This document shows, in pieces, positions 52,613 to 62,036 of a stretch of DNA of 64,000 nt. The notes under the pieces were generated by a model. The model saw only the letters and a program-made list of their open reading frames with translations, did no database searches and was not told the DNA's origin. Numbering within the stretch: position 1 is the stretch's first letter; every line of letters starts with the position of its first letter. Source of the stretch: Azoarcus sp. CIB (GTDB taxonomy: Bacteria > Pseudomonadota > Gammaproteobacteria > Burkholderiales > Rhodocyclaceae). The stretch covers positions 2,108,001 through 2,172,000 of the forward strand of contig NZ_CP011072.1 in assembly GCF_001190925.1 (NCBI RefSeq), given 5' to 3'. Made by a program: the position numbers and the translations under genes.

Positions 52613-54235
52613 ATGAACCTGGTCGAATCCCTGCTGCACGCGCTCAAGGACCACGGCGCCCGAGAGATCTTCGGCATCCCCGGCGACTTCGCACTGCCTT
52701 ACTTCCGCGTCATCGAAGAGTCGGAGATCCTGCCGCTGTACACGCTCTCGCACGAGCCGGGTGTCGGTTTCGCGGCCGACGCGACTGCGCGCATCCGCGG
52801 CGGCCTGGGCGTCGCCGCCGTCACCTACGGCGCGGGCGCGTTCAACATGGTCAATGCCGTTGCGGCGGCCTATGCGGAGAAGTCTCCGGTGGTGGTGCTG
52901 TCGGGCGGCCCCGGCAAGGGCGAGGCGAGTTCGGGGCTGCTGCTGCACCATCAGGCCAAGACGCTCGACTCGCAGCTGCAGATCTTCAAGGAGATCACCT
53001 GCGACCAGGTCAAGCTCGACGACGCCGCGCGCGCGCCGGCCGACATCGCCCGCGTGCTGGCGAGCTGCCTGCGCAACTCCGAGCCGGTCTACATCGAGAT
53101 CCCGCGCGACATGGTGCGCGAGCCGTGCGCGCCGGTCGAGCGCGAGGCACCGCGCGCGATCGACCGCGACGCACTGGCAGCCTGTGTGGACGAAATCCTT
53201 GCCCGGCTCGACGTCGCGAAGAGCCCGGTGCTGATGGCGGGCGTCGAGGTGCGCCGCTTCGGCCTCGAGGAAAAGGTCGCCGACCTCTCGCGCCGCCTCG
53301 GCCTGCCGGTCGTCACCAGCTTCATGGGACGCGGCCTGCTCACCGACTGCGACGCGCCGCTGGTCGGCACCTACATGGGCGTCGCGGGACTGCCGGACGT
53401 CACGCAGCTCGTCGAAGGCTCGGACGGCCTCTTCCTGCTCGGCGAAATCATCTCGGACACGAACTTCGCCGTGTCCGAGACCCGCATCGACCTGCGCAAG
53501 ACCATCCAGGCGCACAACGGCCAGGTCACGCTCGGCTACCACCTGTACGCGAACATCCCGCTCGCCGCACTCGTCGATGAGATGCTCGCACGCGTCAAGG
53601 GCAATGCCGACAAGGCCTTCCCGGTCGCACACCATCAGTACCCGAAGGGCCTGGTCGCCGACGGCGAGACGATCGCGCCGACGGACATCGCGAAGGCGGT
53701 GAACGACCTCTTCGCCGCACACGGCAAGCTGCCGATCGCATCCGACATCGGCGACTGCCTGTTCACCGCGATGGAGATCGAGCAGACGGCGCTCATCGCC
53801 CCCGGCTACTACGCCACGATGGGCTTCGGCGTGCCCGCCGGTCTCGGTCTGCAGGCGACCAGCGGCCAGCGCCCTCTGATCCTGGTCGGCGACGGCGCCT
53901 TCCAGATGACCGGCTGGGAACTCGGCAACTGCAAGCGCTACGGCTGGGATCCGATCGTGCTCTTGTTCAACAACGAGAGTTGGGAGATGCTGCGCACCTT
54001 CCAGCCGGAATCGGGCTTCAACGACCTCGGCCACTGGGGATTCGCGGAGATGGCCGCGGGCCTCGGCGGTGACGGCGTGCGCGTGTCAACGCGCGCCGAG
54101 CTGAAGGCCGCGCTCGACAAGGCGATCGCGACGCGCGGCCGCTTCCAGCTGATCGAGGTGGCGATCCCGCGCGGCGTGCTGTCGACGACGCTGTCGCGCT
54201 TCGTCGCCGGAGTGAAACGCATGAGCACGAAATAG
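52613..54235 (+). CDS. ppdC: Phenylpyruvate/indolepyruvate decarboxylase (ThDP enzyme)
   Basis: 540 residues, closely similar along its length to the Azospirillum phenylpyruvate decarboxylase (IpdC/PPDC) as I remember it. Shared stretches include FGIPGDFALPYF, SHEPGVGFAADA (activating Glu), TYGAGAFNMVNAVAAAYAEKSPVVV, and the ThDP motif GDGAFQMTGWELGNCKRYGWDPIVLLFNN. It turns phenylpyruvate into phenylacetaldehyde and also acts on indolepyruvate. In Aromatoleum-type bacteria this is a step of anaerobic phenylalanine breakdown; it could also feed indoleacetate synthesis. The strong ribosome-binding site and the divergent Lrp gene suggest induction. Confidence 0.92.
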   Translation: MNLVESLLHALKDHGAREIFGIPGDFALPYFRVIEESEILPLYTLSHEPGVGFAADATARIRGGLGVAAVTYGAGAFNMVNAVAAAYAEKSPVVVLSGGPGKGEASSGLLLHHQAKTLDSQLQIFKEITCDQVKLDDAARAPADIARVLASCLRNSEPVYIEIPRDMVREPCAPVEREAPRAIDRDALAACVDEILARLDVAKSPVLMAGVEVRRFGLEEKVADLSRRLGLPVVTSFMGRGLLTDCDAPLVGTYMGVAGLPDVTQLVEGSDGLFLLGEIISDTNFAVSETRIDLRKTIQAHNGQVTLGYHLYANIPLAALVDEMLARVKGNADKAFPVAHHQYPKGLVADGETIAPTDIAKAVNDLFAAHGKLPIASDIGDCLFTAMEIEQTALIAPGYYATMGFGVPAGLGLQATSGQRPLILVGDGAFQMTGWELGNCKRYGWDPIVLLFNNESWEMLRTFQPESGFNDLGHWGFAEMAAGLGGDGVRVSTRAELKAALDKAIATRGRFQLIEVAIPRGVLSTTLSRFVAGVKRMSTK

Positions 54236-54247
54236 CGCAGGAGAGCG

Positions 54248-55111
54248 ATGACGGCCGGAACAGACACCCCCGCGGCATTCGCCGCCCGGCCGCTCTTCGA
54301 ACCGATCGCGGCAATGCTCGCGCGCTTCGCTGCGCCCGAGCTTCCCGGCACCGCGCCGCTCGACGCGCTGCTGCGCGACGTCGCGACCGGCGCCACGAGC
54401 GGGGGCGGGCAACCGATCCGCTTCATCCTGCCGCCCGCGGACGCCCTCGCCTACGAGGAGCACATCTACGTGACCGGCGAGGTGCCCACGCGCGCGGACG
54501 ACTGGCACGATTTCTTCAACGCGCTCGCGTGGTGCGTCTGGCCGCGCGCGAAGGCGGCCTGCAACATCCTCCATCGGCGCGAACGCGACGCGCGCACCGC
54601 GGCGGGAATTCCCGGCCGCGGGCCGCGGCGCGACGCACTGACCCAGTTCGACGAATGCGGCATCGTCGTCGTATCGAGCGATCCGGAGATCCCCGCCCTG
54701 CTCGCTGCCCATGCGTGGGAAGAGGCCTTCTGGACGCGGCGCGCGCGACTGATCGCCAGCACCCGCTTCCTCGTCTTCGGTCACGGCACGTGGGAACAGC
54801 TGCGCGAGCCCTTCTTCGGGCTGTGCGGCAAGGCGCTCTACCGCGTCGTCGATGGGTCGTGGCTGGACCTGCCCGCGACCGAACGACAGAGGGAGACCGA
54901 CGCGTGGCTGGCCGAGCAACTGGTCGATGCCGGCCTGCTCAATACCCCGCGCGAGCTTGCACCGCTGCCGCTGCTCGGGATTCCGGACGTCACGCCGGAA
55001 AACGAGTCCGCTGCGTATTACCGCGACACCCGCCAGTTCCGCCCGGAGCGTGCACTGGCGAACCAGCGGCTAGCGGCGAGGTATGCTGACAATCGCATGC
55101 ATGAATCGTAG
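54248..55111 (+). CDS. DUF3025 family protein
   Basis: 287 residues, soluble, Ala/Arg-rich. It has the DUF3025 pattern: PIRFILPPADALAYEEHIYVTGEVPTRADDWHDFFNALAWCVWPRAKAACN and the central FDECGIVVVSSD, ending LLGIPDVTPENESAAYYRDTRQFRP. Function is unknown. It lies 12 bases after the decarboxylase. Its stop codon TAG is formed inside the left arm of a palindromic repeat element that starts at 55107. Confidence 0.82.
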   Translation: MTAGTDTPAAFAARPLFEPIAAMLARFAAPELPGTAPLDALLRDVATGATSGGGQPIRFILPPADALAYEEHIYVTGEVPTRADDWHDFFNALAWCVWPRAKAACNILHRRERDARTAAGIPGRGPRRDALTQFDECGIVVVSSDPEIPALLAAHAWEEAFWTRRARLIASTRFLVFGHGTWEQLREPFFGLCGKALYRVVDGSWLDLPATERQRETDAWLAEQLVDAGLLNTPRELAPLPLLGIPDVTPENESAAYYRDTRQFRPERALANQRLAARYADNRMHES

Positions 55112-55198
55112 GGCGGAAAAGCGAAGCGCCTTCCGCCGCATGTCAGCCGACGGAGCAATACATTCGGCGGATAACGCCTTCGGCTCATCCGCCCTACG
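55107..55198. repeat. Palindromic intergenic repeat, copy 1
   Basis: A 92-base element with outer inverted repeats CGTAGGGCGG and CCGCCCTACG and inner GC-rich arms (GCGAAGCGCCTTCCGCC / GGCGGATAACGCC). Similar elements lie at 56.7 and 63.3 kb. It resembles REP/REPIN-type repeats. The stop codon of the preceding gene is within it. Confidence 0.8.
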
Positions 55199-55323
55199 AA
55201 TTCCCCTTCACCGCTCATGTCCGACGACGATCGAATTTGTGCGCCGCCCGGGCGAGTGACTCGAACCTCGCCGCGGCGCTACGCGAAGCGCCGTAAAATG
55301 CACGCCCGACCGCAAGCATCCCA

Positions 55324-55986
55324 ATGTCCATGTCCCGCTTCCAGTACGTCCTCTTCGACCTCGACGGCACCCTGATCGACTCCGCCCCCGCGATCCTCGC
55401 GAGCTACCGCCAGGCGTTCGCTGCCGCGGGACGCGCGCCGGCCGTGACGATAGACGAGTCCATCGTCGGGCCGCCGCTGATCGAGACGCTGCACATCCTC
55501 GCCGGGACGAAAGATCCGCAGGTCATCGACGAGCTCGCCGGCCACTTCAAGGCGAGCTACGACACGACGGGCTATCGGGAAACTGCGGCCTATGCGGGCG
55601 TCGGCGACATGCTCGAACGCCTCGCCACCAGCGGGCGCACGCTCGCGATCGCGACCAACAAGCGCCTGCATCCGACCCGCCTGATCCTGGATCACCTCGG
55701 CTGGAGCGGCTACTTCAAGACGGTGTATGCGCTGGATCTCTTCGAGCCGCGCCTGCCGAGCAAGGCGGCGATGATCGCGCGCCTGATGGCCGACCACGAC
55801 ATTCCCGAGCACGTGTCGGTGTACGTCGGCGACCGTAGCGAGGACGGGGAATCGGCCGACGCGAACCGCCTGCCCTTCTTCGCCGCGACCTGGGGCTACG
55901 GCAGCCTGGTGCCCGAGGAAATGGCCACCCACTGGCGGGCCTTTGCGAGCCCGGCGACGCTGACAGAGGCGCTGCTAGACGACTGA
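55324..55986 (+). CDS. HAD-superfamily hydrolase (phosphoglycolate-phosphatase-like)
   Basis: 220 residues. Motif I is FDLDGTLIDSAPAI (nucleophile Asp and acid Asp), motif II is AIATNKRL, a Lys in LPSKAAMI, and motif III is VYVGDRSEDGESADANRL. A cap domain occupies about residues 18-85, as in Gph/PgmB-type phosphatases. Substrate is unknown; the GDRSEDG form of motif III differs from GDTxxD of Gph. Two starts (55324 and 55330) are possible. Confidence 0.88.
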   Translation: MSMSRFQYVLFDLDGTLIDSAPAILASYRQAFAAAGRAPAVTIDESIVGPPLIETLHILAGTKDPQVIDELAGHFKASYDTTGYRETAAYAGVGDMLERLATSGRTLAIATNKRLHPTRLILDHLGWSGYFKTVYALDLFEPRLPSKAAMIARLMADHDIPEHVSVYVGDRSEDGESADANRLPFFAATWGYGSLVPEEMATHWRAFASPATLTEALLDD

Positions 55987-56002
55987 AACGACGGCGCCCG
56001 CT

Positions 56003-56593
56003 TCAGGGGCGCAGGTCGGCAGGAACGTCGATATCGGCGAGGATGCCCGGATCGTCGCAGTCGATGCGGCGCAACTGCTCCTTGTATGCGCCGATCACGC
56101 GCCGTGCGCCTTCGTCGCCCTGCAGCGCGAGCAATTCGTCCTTCAGCGGCGCTGCGAATCCGACCGGATGGCCGCGCTGCCCGTCGACGAACGGTGCGGC
56201 GAGCAGAGCGCCATTGGCGATCGCCGACGCGACCGCAGCCATCGTGCCCTGACGGATATAGGGCATGTCGCCCAGCGCGATGATCCAGCCGGCGGCACCG
56301 GACGTCGCACGAATCCCGCAGGCAAGCGTCGCCGCCATGCCCTGCTCGGCGTCGGGACACAGGACGCACGGAATTCCCGCCCCGTCGAAGTGCCCGCGCA
56401 GGAGTGCATCGTCCGGGCGCACCACCGCAAGTACGTCGCCCAGCGCATCCCGCAGGTTAACTGCGCTGCGCACCGCGACAGGCGTTCCGTCGGCGATCGG
56501 ATGACACAGCTTGTTGCTGCCGAAGCGCGAGCCCTGCCCCGCTGCGAGCAGGATACCGACGATGCCGCGGGACGATGTCGGACGGTCTTCCAT
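56003..56593 (-). CDS. MocA-like nucleotidyltransferase (molybdenum cofactor modification)
   Basis: 196 residues from ATG 56593 (GGAGGTGGGG upstream). The NTP-binding motif LLAAGQGSRFGSNKL and the later GDMPYI and GQRGHPVGF segments match the MobA-like NTP transferase family, subgroup MocA. MocA adds CMP to molybdopterin for enzymes of the xanthine-dehydrogenase family. In this group of bacteria that family includes 4-hydroxybenzoyl-CoA reductase, a likely client but not in the window. Confidence 0.85.
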   Translation of the reverse strand: MEDRPTSSRGIVGILLAAGQGSRFGSNKLCHPIADGTPVAVRSAVNLRDALGDVLAVVRPDDALLRGHFDGAGIPCVLCPDAEQGMAATLACGIRATSGAAGWIIALGDMPYIRQGTMAAVASAIANGALLAAPFVDGQRGHPVGFAAPLKDELLALQGDEGARRVIGAYKEQLRRIDCDDPGILADIDVPADLRP

Positions 56594-56683
56594 TTCCCCA
56601 CCTCCACGCGAACACGATTGCCGGGCCACAGCTTACCTGATGCGTATTGCCCACGAGTGCTGCCTGCCCTGACGGTGTCCGGG

Positions 56684-56784
56684 CCGTAGGGCGGGAGGAG
56701 CCGGAGGCGTATCCCGCCATACGCACGCCGGACATGATGACACGCCGTTGTGGCGGGATGCGCTGCGCTCCTCCCGCCCTACGG
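56684..56784. repeat. Palindromic intergenic repeat, copy 2
   Basis: A 101-base element with outer arms CCGTAGGGCGGGAGGAG and CTCCTCCCGCCCTACGG, a perfect 17-base inverted repeat, and an inner pair TATCCCGCCATAC / TGGCGGGATG. It fills the gap between the MocA-like gene and the end of the thiolase gene. Same family as copies at 55.1 and 63.3 kb. Confidence 0.85.
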
Positions 56785-56807
56785 GATCGTGCGCGTTCGC
56801 CCCTGCC

Positions 56808-58016
56808 TCAGCCCGGAATGCGCTCGATCACCAGCGCGATGCCGTGGCCGACGCCGATGCACAGGCTGACCACCGCGTAGCGGCCGTTGCGCCGCTCCAG
56901 CTCGCGCGCGGCCGACAGCGCGATGCGCGCACCCGACGCACCGAGCGGGTGGCCGATCGCGATCGCGCCGCCGTTGGGGTTCACGCGCGGATCGTCGAAC
57001 GCCACACCCATCAGCTTCAGGCAGCTCAGCACCTGCGGCGCGAAGGCCTCGTTGATCTCGATGACGTCCATGTCCTTGAGCGTGAGCCCGGCGCGCGCGA
57101 GCGCCTTCGGGATCGCATAGGCGGGACCGACGCCCATGATGCGCGGCTCGACGCCCGCCACTGCACCCGCGAGGATGCGCGCCATCGGCTTCGCGCCGGC
57201 CTTCTCGCCCGCTGCCTTGCTGCCGATCAGTAGCGCCGCCGCACCGTCATTGATGCCGGAGGCGTTGCCGGCGGTGACAACGCCGTTCGGGAACAGGGAC
57301 TTGAGCTTCGCCAGCGACTCGTAGGTCGACTCTGCGCGCGGATGCTCGTCATCGGCGACGACCAGCGGCGGGGTCTTGCGGCCGGTCGCCACCGAGATCG
57401 GCAGGATCTCCCCTGCGTAGAAGCCCGCTTCCTTCGCGGCCGCGTACTTCGCCTGCGACGCAGCAGCGAAGCGGTCCGAATCCTCACGCGAGATGCCGAA
57501 TTCCGCGGCGACGTTGTCGCCCGTCTCCGGCATGCTGTCATTGCCGTACTGCTCGACGATCTTCGGGTTCGGGAAGCGCGCGCCGATGGTCGTGTCGAAC
57601 ACTTTGAAGTCGCGGCTGTAGGCCGATTCGGCCTTCGCGACGACGAAGGGCGCGCGGCTCATGCTCTCGACGCCGCCGGCGACGTACAGCTCGCCCTCGC
57701 CCGCGGTGATCGCACGCGCGGTGTCCAGCACCGCGGCCAAGCCGCTGCCGCACAGGCGGTTCACCGTCTGGCCGGCGATGTTGGTCGGCAGGCCCGCGAG
57801 CAGTGCCGCGTGGCGTGCGACGTTGCGCGAATCCTCGCCGGCCTGCGCGGCGCAGCCGAGGACCACGTCCTCGATGTCCGCTGCAGCGAACGGCGAGTGC
57901 GCGACGACTTCGCGGATCACGGTGGCGACGAGGTCGTCGGGACGGACCGGGGCGAGCGAGCCGGCGTGGCGGCCGATGGGGGAACGCAGACCGGCGTAGA
58001 TGTAGGCGTCGAGCAT
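56808..58016 (-). CDS. Acetyl-CoA acyltransferase (thiolase; beta-ketoadipyl-CoA thiolase-like)
   Basis: 402 residues from ATG 58016 (AAAGGAG upstream). The acyl-accepting Cys is in NRLCGSGLAAV (about residue 90), the catalytic His in AIGHPLGASG, and the second Cys in SLCIGVGHG. It ends a beta-oxidation spiral by releasing acetyl-CoA. Sequence and neighbours resemble PaaJ/PcaF-type and pimeloyl-CoA-cycle thiolases; which substrate applies is not settled. It follows the 3-hydroxyacyl-CoA dehydrogenase gene on the same strand by 29 bases. Confidence 0.93.
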   Translation of the reverse strand: MLDAYIYAGLRSPIGRHAGSLAPVRPDDLVATVIREVVAHSPFAAADIEDVVLGCAAQAGEDSRNVARHAALLAGLPTNIAGQTVNRLCGSGLAAVLDTARAITAGEGELYVAGGVESMSRAPFVVAKAESAYSRDFKVFDTTIGARFPNPKIVEQYGNDSMPETGDNVAAEFGISREDSDRFAAASQAKYAAAKEAGFYAGEILPISVATGRKTPPLVVADDEHPRAESTYESLAKLKSLFPNGVVTAGNASGINDGAAALLIGSKAAGEKAGAKPMARILAGAVAGVEPRIMGVGPAYAIPKALARAGLTLKDMDVIEINEAFAPQVLSCLKLMGVAFDDPRVNPNGGAIAIGHPLGASGARIALSAARELERRNGRYAVVSLCIGVGHGIALVIERIPG

Positions 58017-58045
58017 GGAATCTCCTTTGGTAACGGGTATGGTTG

Positions 58046-59566
58046 TCAGTTGTCGGGCGTCAGCAGCGACACGCCCAGGCGCGCGCGGCGGGTGAGCCAG
58101 GGGCTCGGGCGATAGCGCGGATCGCGGTAGAACTCGTGCATGCCGTCGAGGATCGCGAGGATCGTCGAGGCACCCAGCGAATCGCCGAGCGCGAGCGGCC
58201 CCTTCGGATAGCCGAGGCCCAGGCGCACGGCCGAATCGATGTCTTCCGGCGTCGCGATGCGCTGCTGTGCGATGTCGCAGCCGATGTTGACGATCGCCGC
58301 GACGACGCGCTGCGCGACGAGGCCCGCGCTGTCGCGCACCACCGACACGGACTTGCCGCCGGCAGCGAGCGCCGCCCACGCAGCATCGCGCGATTCGGCT
58401 GCGGTCAGCGGCGTGGTCATCAGGGTCAGGTGCTTTTCAACGAACAGCGGATCGAGCGCCAGCGTGCGCTTCGGATCCAGCCCCTCGGCCAGCGCGCAGG
58501 TGGTCGCATCGGTGCCGACCGGCAGCACGATGCACACCGAACCCTCTGCGGGACGTTCGCCGCGGTCGAGCGCGACGCCCTGCGACTCCAGCGCCGCGAC
58601 GACGCGCGCGTGCAGGTCGGCGTCACGCCGGCTCACCCACAGGGGCTGCGGCGCGACGGCCGGCACGGAGGGCATGGCGACCGGCTCGGCGCTGCCGTCC
58701 TTGTACACGTAGAAGCCCTGTCCGCTCTTGCGCCCGAGCAGCCCGCCGGCGAGCCGCTGGCGCGTGATCGGGGACGGGCGGTAGCGCGGCTCCTGGTAAT
58801 ACTGGTCGTAGATCGACTCCATGACCGGATGCGACACGTCCAGCCCGGTGAGGTCGAGCAGCTCGCACGGCCCCATGCGGAAGCCGACCGATTCCTTGAG
58901 GATTCGGTCCAGCGTCGCGAAGTCCGTGATGCCTTCGCCAAGCACGCGCAGCGACTCGGTGAGGTAGCCGCGTCCGGCGTGGTTGACGATGAAGCCCGGG
59001 GTGTCGGCGGCGCGCACCGGGGTGTGGCCCATGCGGCGAGCCAGCGCGGTCAGCGCATCGCCCGCCGCGCGGTCGCCACGCACGCCGTCGATGACCTCGA
59101 CGACCTTCATCAGCGGCACGGGGCTGAAGAAGTGGAAGCCCACGACCCGCTCGGGGCGGCGGCAGCCGGCGGCGATCGAGGTCACCGACAGCGACGACGT
59201 GTTGGTCGCCAGCACGCAGCTGTCCGCCACCACCTCTTCGAGATCGCGGAACAGGGTGCGCTTGGCGTCGAGGTTCTCGACGATCGCCTCGACGACGACG
59301 TCGCAGCCGGCAAGCTCGGCGAGGCTCGCCGCCACCGTCATTCGCTCGGTCGCCGCGCGCGCGGCAGCGACGTCCATCTTGCCCTTCTCGGCGAGCTTGG
59401 CGAGCATGCCGCCCACCGCATCGCACGCTTCCGCGGCCGCACCCGCGCGGGTGTCGAAGAGCCGCACCGCCACGCCCGCCTGCACGGCGATCTGGGCGAT
59501 CCCGCGGCCCATCAGGCCCGTGCCGACGACGCCCAGCGTCAGGTCATTACGCATTGCATCGAACAT
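58046..59566 (-). CDS. 3-hydroxyacyl-CoA dehydrogenase (PaaH-like)
   Basis: 506 residues. The NAD-binding start is [23 protein letters not shown]; the catalytic His is in [35 protein letters not shown] follows. Two C-terminal 3HCDH domains are present, the second ending [15 protein letters not shown], the double arrangement found in PaaH and PHB-type dehydrogenases. It oxidises the 3-hydroxyacyl-CoA made by the hydratase encoded just upstream (the two genes are 3 bases apart). Start 59566 is chosen for the coupling TGAGAGATG; 59554 is an alternative. Confidence 0.93.
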   Translation of the reverse strand: MFDAMRNDLTLGVVGTGLMGRGIAQIAVQAGVAVRLFDTRAGAAAEACDAVGGMLAKLAEKGKMDVAAARAATERMTVAASLAELAGCDVVVEAIVENLDAKRTLFRDLEEVVADSCVLATNTSSLSVTSIAAGCRRPERVVGFHFFSPVPLMKVVEVIDGVRGDRAAGDALTALARRMGHTPVRAADTPGFIVNHAGRGYLTESLRVLGEGITDFATLDRILKESVGFRMGPCELLDLTGLDVSHPVMESIYDQYYQEPRYRPSPITRQRLAGGLLGRKSGQGFYVYKDGSAEPVAMPSVPAVAPQPLWVSRRDADLHARVVAALESQGVALDRGERPAEGSVCIVLPVGTDATTCALAEGLDPKRTLALDPLFVEKHLTLMTTPLTAAESRDAAWAALAAGGKSVSVVRDSAGLVAQRVVAAIVNIGCDIAQQRIATPEDIDSAVRLGLGYPKGPLALGDSLGASTILAILDGMHEFYRDPRYRPSPWLTRRARLGVSLLTPDN

Positions 59567-59569
59567 CTC

Positions 59570-60340
59570 TCAAACCCCCTCGAAACCGGCCGGACGCTTG
59601 TCGAAGAAGGCCTGCATGCCTTCCTTCTGGTCACGGCTCGCGAACAGCAACTGGAACGCCTTGCGCTCGAGCATCAGCGCCGCGTCGAGCGAGGCGTCCT
59701 GGCCGGCGAGCAGCACTTCCTTGATCTGGGTGATCGCGAGCGGCGGCAGCGCGGCGATCTGCGTCGCCAGCTCCATCGCGCGCGACTGCACCTCGGCGTC
59801 CGGCACGACCTCGCTCGCGAGGCCCATCTCGCCCGCCTCGCGCCCGCTCACCGGCTGCCCGCTCAGCACCATCTTCATCGCCTTGAACTTGCCCACCGCA
59901 CGCGCCAGGCGCTGCGTGCCGCCGGCGCCGGGCATGATCCCGACCTTCACTTCCGGTTGGCAGAACGACGAACCCTCGCCCGCGACGATGATGTCGGCGT
60001 GCATGGCGAGCTCGCAGCCGCCGCCCCATGCGAAGCCATTCACCGCGGCGATTACCGGTTTCGGGCAGCTCGCGATCGCGCCCCACAGGCGATGGGTGTT
60101 GCGCAGCATGATCTCGATCGCGCCCGCCTCGGCCATTTCGCGCAGGTCGGCGCCAGCGGCAAAGTACTTGTCACCGCCTGTCAGGACGATGGCGCGCACT
60201 TCGGGGTCGCGGCCGAGCGCGGTGAAGTGCTCGGCCAGCTGCATGCGCACCTGCTGGTTCAGCGCGTTGCGGGCCTCGGGCCGGTTGAGCCGCACCACCG
60301 CGACCTGCGGATTCGGCCGTTCGACGACTACTGCATCCAT
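59570..60340 (-). CDS. Enoyl-CoA hydratase (PaaF-like)
   Basis: 256 residues from ATG 60340 (AAGGAGAGAG upstream). Crotonase-fold motifs: [12 protein letters not shown], the oxyanion-hole segment [25 protein letters not shown] with the first catalytic Glu, and [18 protein letters not shown] with the second. Both glutamates are present, so it should hydrate a 2-enoyl-CoA. It is the first gene of a three-gene beta-oxidation operon (hydratase, dehydrogenase, thiolase) divergent from the PaaY-like gene. Confidence 0.93.
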   Translation of the reverse strand: MDAVVVERPNPQVAVVRLNRPEARNALNQQVRMQLAEHFTALGRDPEVRAIVLTGGDKYFAAGADLREMAEAGAIEIMLRNTHRLWGAIASCPKPVIAAVNGFAWGGGCELAMHADIIVAGEGSSFCQPEVKVGIMPGAGGTQRLARAVGKFKAMKMVLSGQPVSGREAGEMGLASEVVPDAEVQSRAMELATQIAALPPLAITQIKEVLLAGQDASLDAALMLERKAFQLLFASRDQKEGMQAFFDKRPAGFEGV

Positions 60341-60556
60341 CTCGCTCTCTCCTTGGGTCCGCACTGCGAACCGCTTTTCTGTCTAATTTGGAAAATGCAC
60401 GATACTGCTTTTCCGCCGAGGGATAAACCCCTAGAATCGAATAAACGGGGCAATATAATGCCTTTCAGGCCTGACCCGGCGCGTAAGGCCGGGAAGATCG
60501 CACCGGGGCTGCCCCCCACCCCACGAGCCCGCTCTGCGGGCGAACAAGGAGCTTCG
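60341..60556. promoter_or_regulatory. Divergent promoter region between the beta-oxidation operon and the PaaY-like gene
   Basis: 216 bases, AT-richer than its surroundings between 60370 and 60470. An inverted repeat GGAAAA (60390-60395) / TTTTCC (60409-60414) surrounds ATGCACGATACTGC and may be an operator. A perfect TATAAT (60454-60459) points toward the PaaY-like gene, without a good -35 match. No riboswitch-like structure was recognised. Confidence 0.5.
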
Positions 60557-61171
60557 ATGAGCACACCCCGAGTATTCGCGATCGACGGCGTCGTGCCGGT
60601 CGTCGACCCGACCGCCTACGTCCATCCCACTGCCGTACTGATCGGCGACGTGATCGTCGGCCCCGGCTGCTACGTCGGCCCCTGTGCCAGCCTGCGCGGC
60701 GACTTCGGCCGCCTGATCCTGCAGGCCGGCGTCAACGTGCAGGACACCTGCGTGATCCACAGCTTCCCCGAGCACGATACGGTGGTTGAAGAGAACGGCC
60801 ACATCGGCCACGGCGCCGTGCTGCATTGCTGCACGATCAAGCGCAATGCGCTGGTCGGCATGAACGCCGTGGTGATGGACAACGCCGTGATCGGAGAGAA
60901 CACCTTCGTCGCGGCGTGCAGCTTCGTGAAGGCGGGGATGGACGTGCCGGCCAACTCGCTGGTGGCCGGCGTGCCGGCCAAGGTCGTGCGCGCGCTCACC
61001 GAGCAGGAAATGGCGTGGAAGGTGCGCGGGACGGGCATCTACCAGAACCTTGCCGTGCGCTGCCTCGCGACGATGGAAGAGACCGACGCGCTGACGGCGG
61101 TCGAGTCGGGACGCAAGCGCATCGTGATGCCCGAGATCGTGCCGCTGAGCGAGCAAAAGAAGCGTAGCTGA
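60557..61171 (+). CDS. paaY: PaaY-like gamma-carbonic-anhydrase-fold protein
   Basis: 204 residues. Hexapeptide repeats of a left-handed beta-helix run from about residue 15 to 135 ([41 protein letters not shown]). The three metal His are in [10 protein letters not shown] and [16 protein letters not shown]. PaaY of the phenylacetate pathway is a thioesterase that protects cells from blocked acyl-CoA intermediates. Here, beside hydratase, dehydrogenase and thiolase genes, it may play the same repair role. AAGGAG lies upstream of ATG 60557. Confidence 0.9.
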   Translation: MSTPRVFAIDGVVPVVDPTAYVHPTAVLIGDVIVGPGCYVGPCASLRGDFGRLILQAGVNVQDTCVIHSFPEHDTVVEENGHIGHGAVLHCCTIKRNALVGMNAVVMDNAVIGENTFVAACSFVKAGMDVPANSLVAGVPAKVVRALTEQEMAWKVRGTGIYQNLAVRCLATMEETDALTAVESGRKRIVMPEIVPLSEQKKRS

Positions 61172-61172
61172 G

Positions 61173-61208
61173 GAAAAAATCCGGCTCGACGCGAAGGCGT
61201 CGAGCCGG
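61173..61208 (-). terminator. Rho-independent terminator of the badI-acyl-CoA dehydrogenase-nitroreductase operon
   Basis: CCGGCTCGACG (61181-61191) and CGTCGAGCCGG (61198-61208) form a perfect 11-bp stem with a 6-base loop. On the minus strand the stem is followed by ATTTTTTCC. It lies 88 bases past the nitroreductase stop and just after the stop of the convergent paaY-like gene. Confidence 0.88.
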
Positions 61209-61295
61209 CCAGAACTCCGGCGAGTTTGGGAGAAGGGAGCAGGACGAACTGCACCGGAGGCGGGACGCTCAGCTCGAGCGCCCCACGGAAAAACC

Positions 61296-62036
61296 TCAGT
61301 GTTCTGCAACGGCCGCCTCGCCGTGCATGACAACGAATTCCGACAAGGGCGCGCGCTCGGTCACGAGCGCGTTCTCGGGTGCGTCGGGATCGCCGTAACC
61401 GAGCGCCATGCCGCACACAAGCTGCTCGTGCTCGCCGAAGCCGAGTACATCGGAAATGAGCCGGTGGTACGGCGTCCAGGCCGCCTGCGCGCAGGTGGAA
61501 AGACCGCGCGCCTCGGCTGCCAGCATCACGTTCTGCAGGAACATGCCGTAGTCGATCCAGCTGCCCTGCCCCAAGCGACGGTCAATGGTGAAGATCAAGC
61601 CGACCGGCGCATCGAAGAAGCGGAAGTTGCGCCGCGTCTGCACGCGCATCCGTTCGCGGTCGCTCTTCTCGATGCCGAGCCGGGCGTAGAGTCCCCAGCC
61701 GCTGCGGCGCCGCCTGCCCAGATACGGCTCGAAGAACTCGTTCGGGTAATAGGCATACTCCGGCGCATGGCTGTCGCTGCCCTCGTCGAAGGCGGCGCAG
61801 ACGGCGTTCACCAAGGACTCGAGCTTCGCGCCGGCCACGACGTGCACCCGCCACGGCTGGATATTGTTGCCAGACGGCGCGCGCGCGGCGATCCGCAGCA
61901 CATCCTCGATCGTGCCCGTATCGACGGTGACCGGCAGGAAGGCGCGTATCGAACGGCGACGCGAGATCAGCCAGTCGAGCGCTGCCTCGTCGCCGCCGAA
62001 GGACACGACGGGATCCTCACGCACGCGCGCGTTCAT
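61296..62036 (-). CDS. Nitroreductase-family FMN flavoprotein
   Basis: 246 residues. Family features: LISRRRSIRAFLP (FMN phosphate binding), IAARAPSGNNIQPWRVHVV, a central Trp/Tyr-rich insertion (YYPNEFFEPYLGRRRRSGWGLY), and LAAEARGLSTCAQAAW, ending LGYGDPDAPENALVTERAPLSEFV. Its start overlaps the acyl-CoA dehydrogenase stop (ATGA), so the two are co-translated within an alicyclic-acid operon. Nitroreductase-fold enzymes reduce nitro groups, quinones or enoates with NAD(P)H. What it does in this pathway is unknown. Confidence 0.88.
   Translation of the reverse strand: MNARVREDPVVSFGGDEAALDWLISRRRSIRAFLPVTVDTGTIEDVLRIAARAPSGNNIQPWRVHVVAGAKLESLVNAVCAAFDEGSDSHAPEYAYYPNEFFEPYLGRRRRSGWGLYARLGIEKSDRERMRVQTRRNFRFFDAPVGLIFTIDRRLGQGSWIDYGMFLQNVMLAAEARGLSTCAQAAWTPYHRLISDVLGFGEHEQLVCGMALGYGDPDAPENALVTERAPLSEFVVMHGEAAVAEH

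Noticed and set aside
58043-61171. A 1042-codon open frame on the plus strand antisense to thiolase, dehydrogenase and hydratase genes, running into the paaY-like gene
   Set aside because: It is a high-GC shadow: its translation is His/Arg-rich low-complexity sequence up to the true paaY start at 60557, while the minus-strand genes carry complete catalytic motifs.
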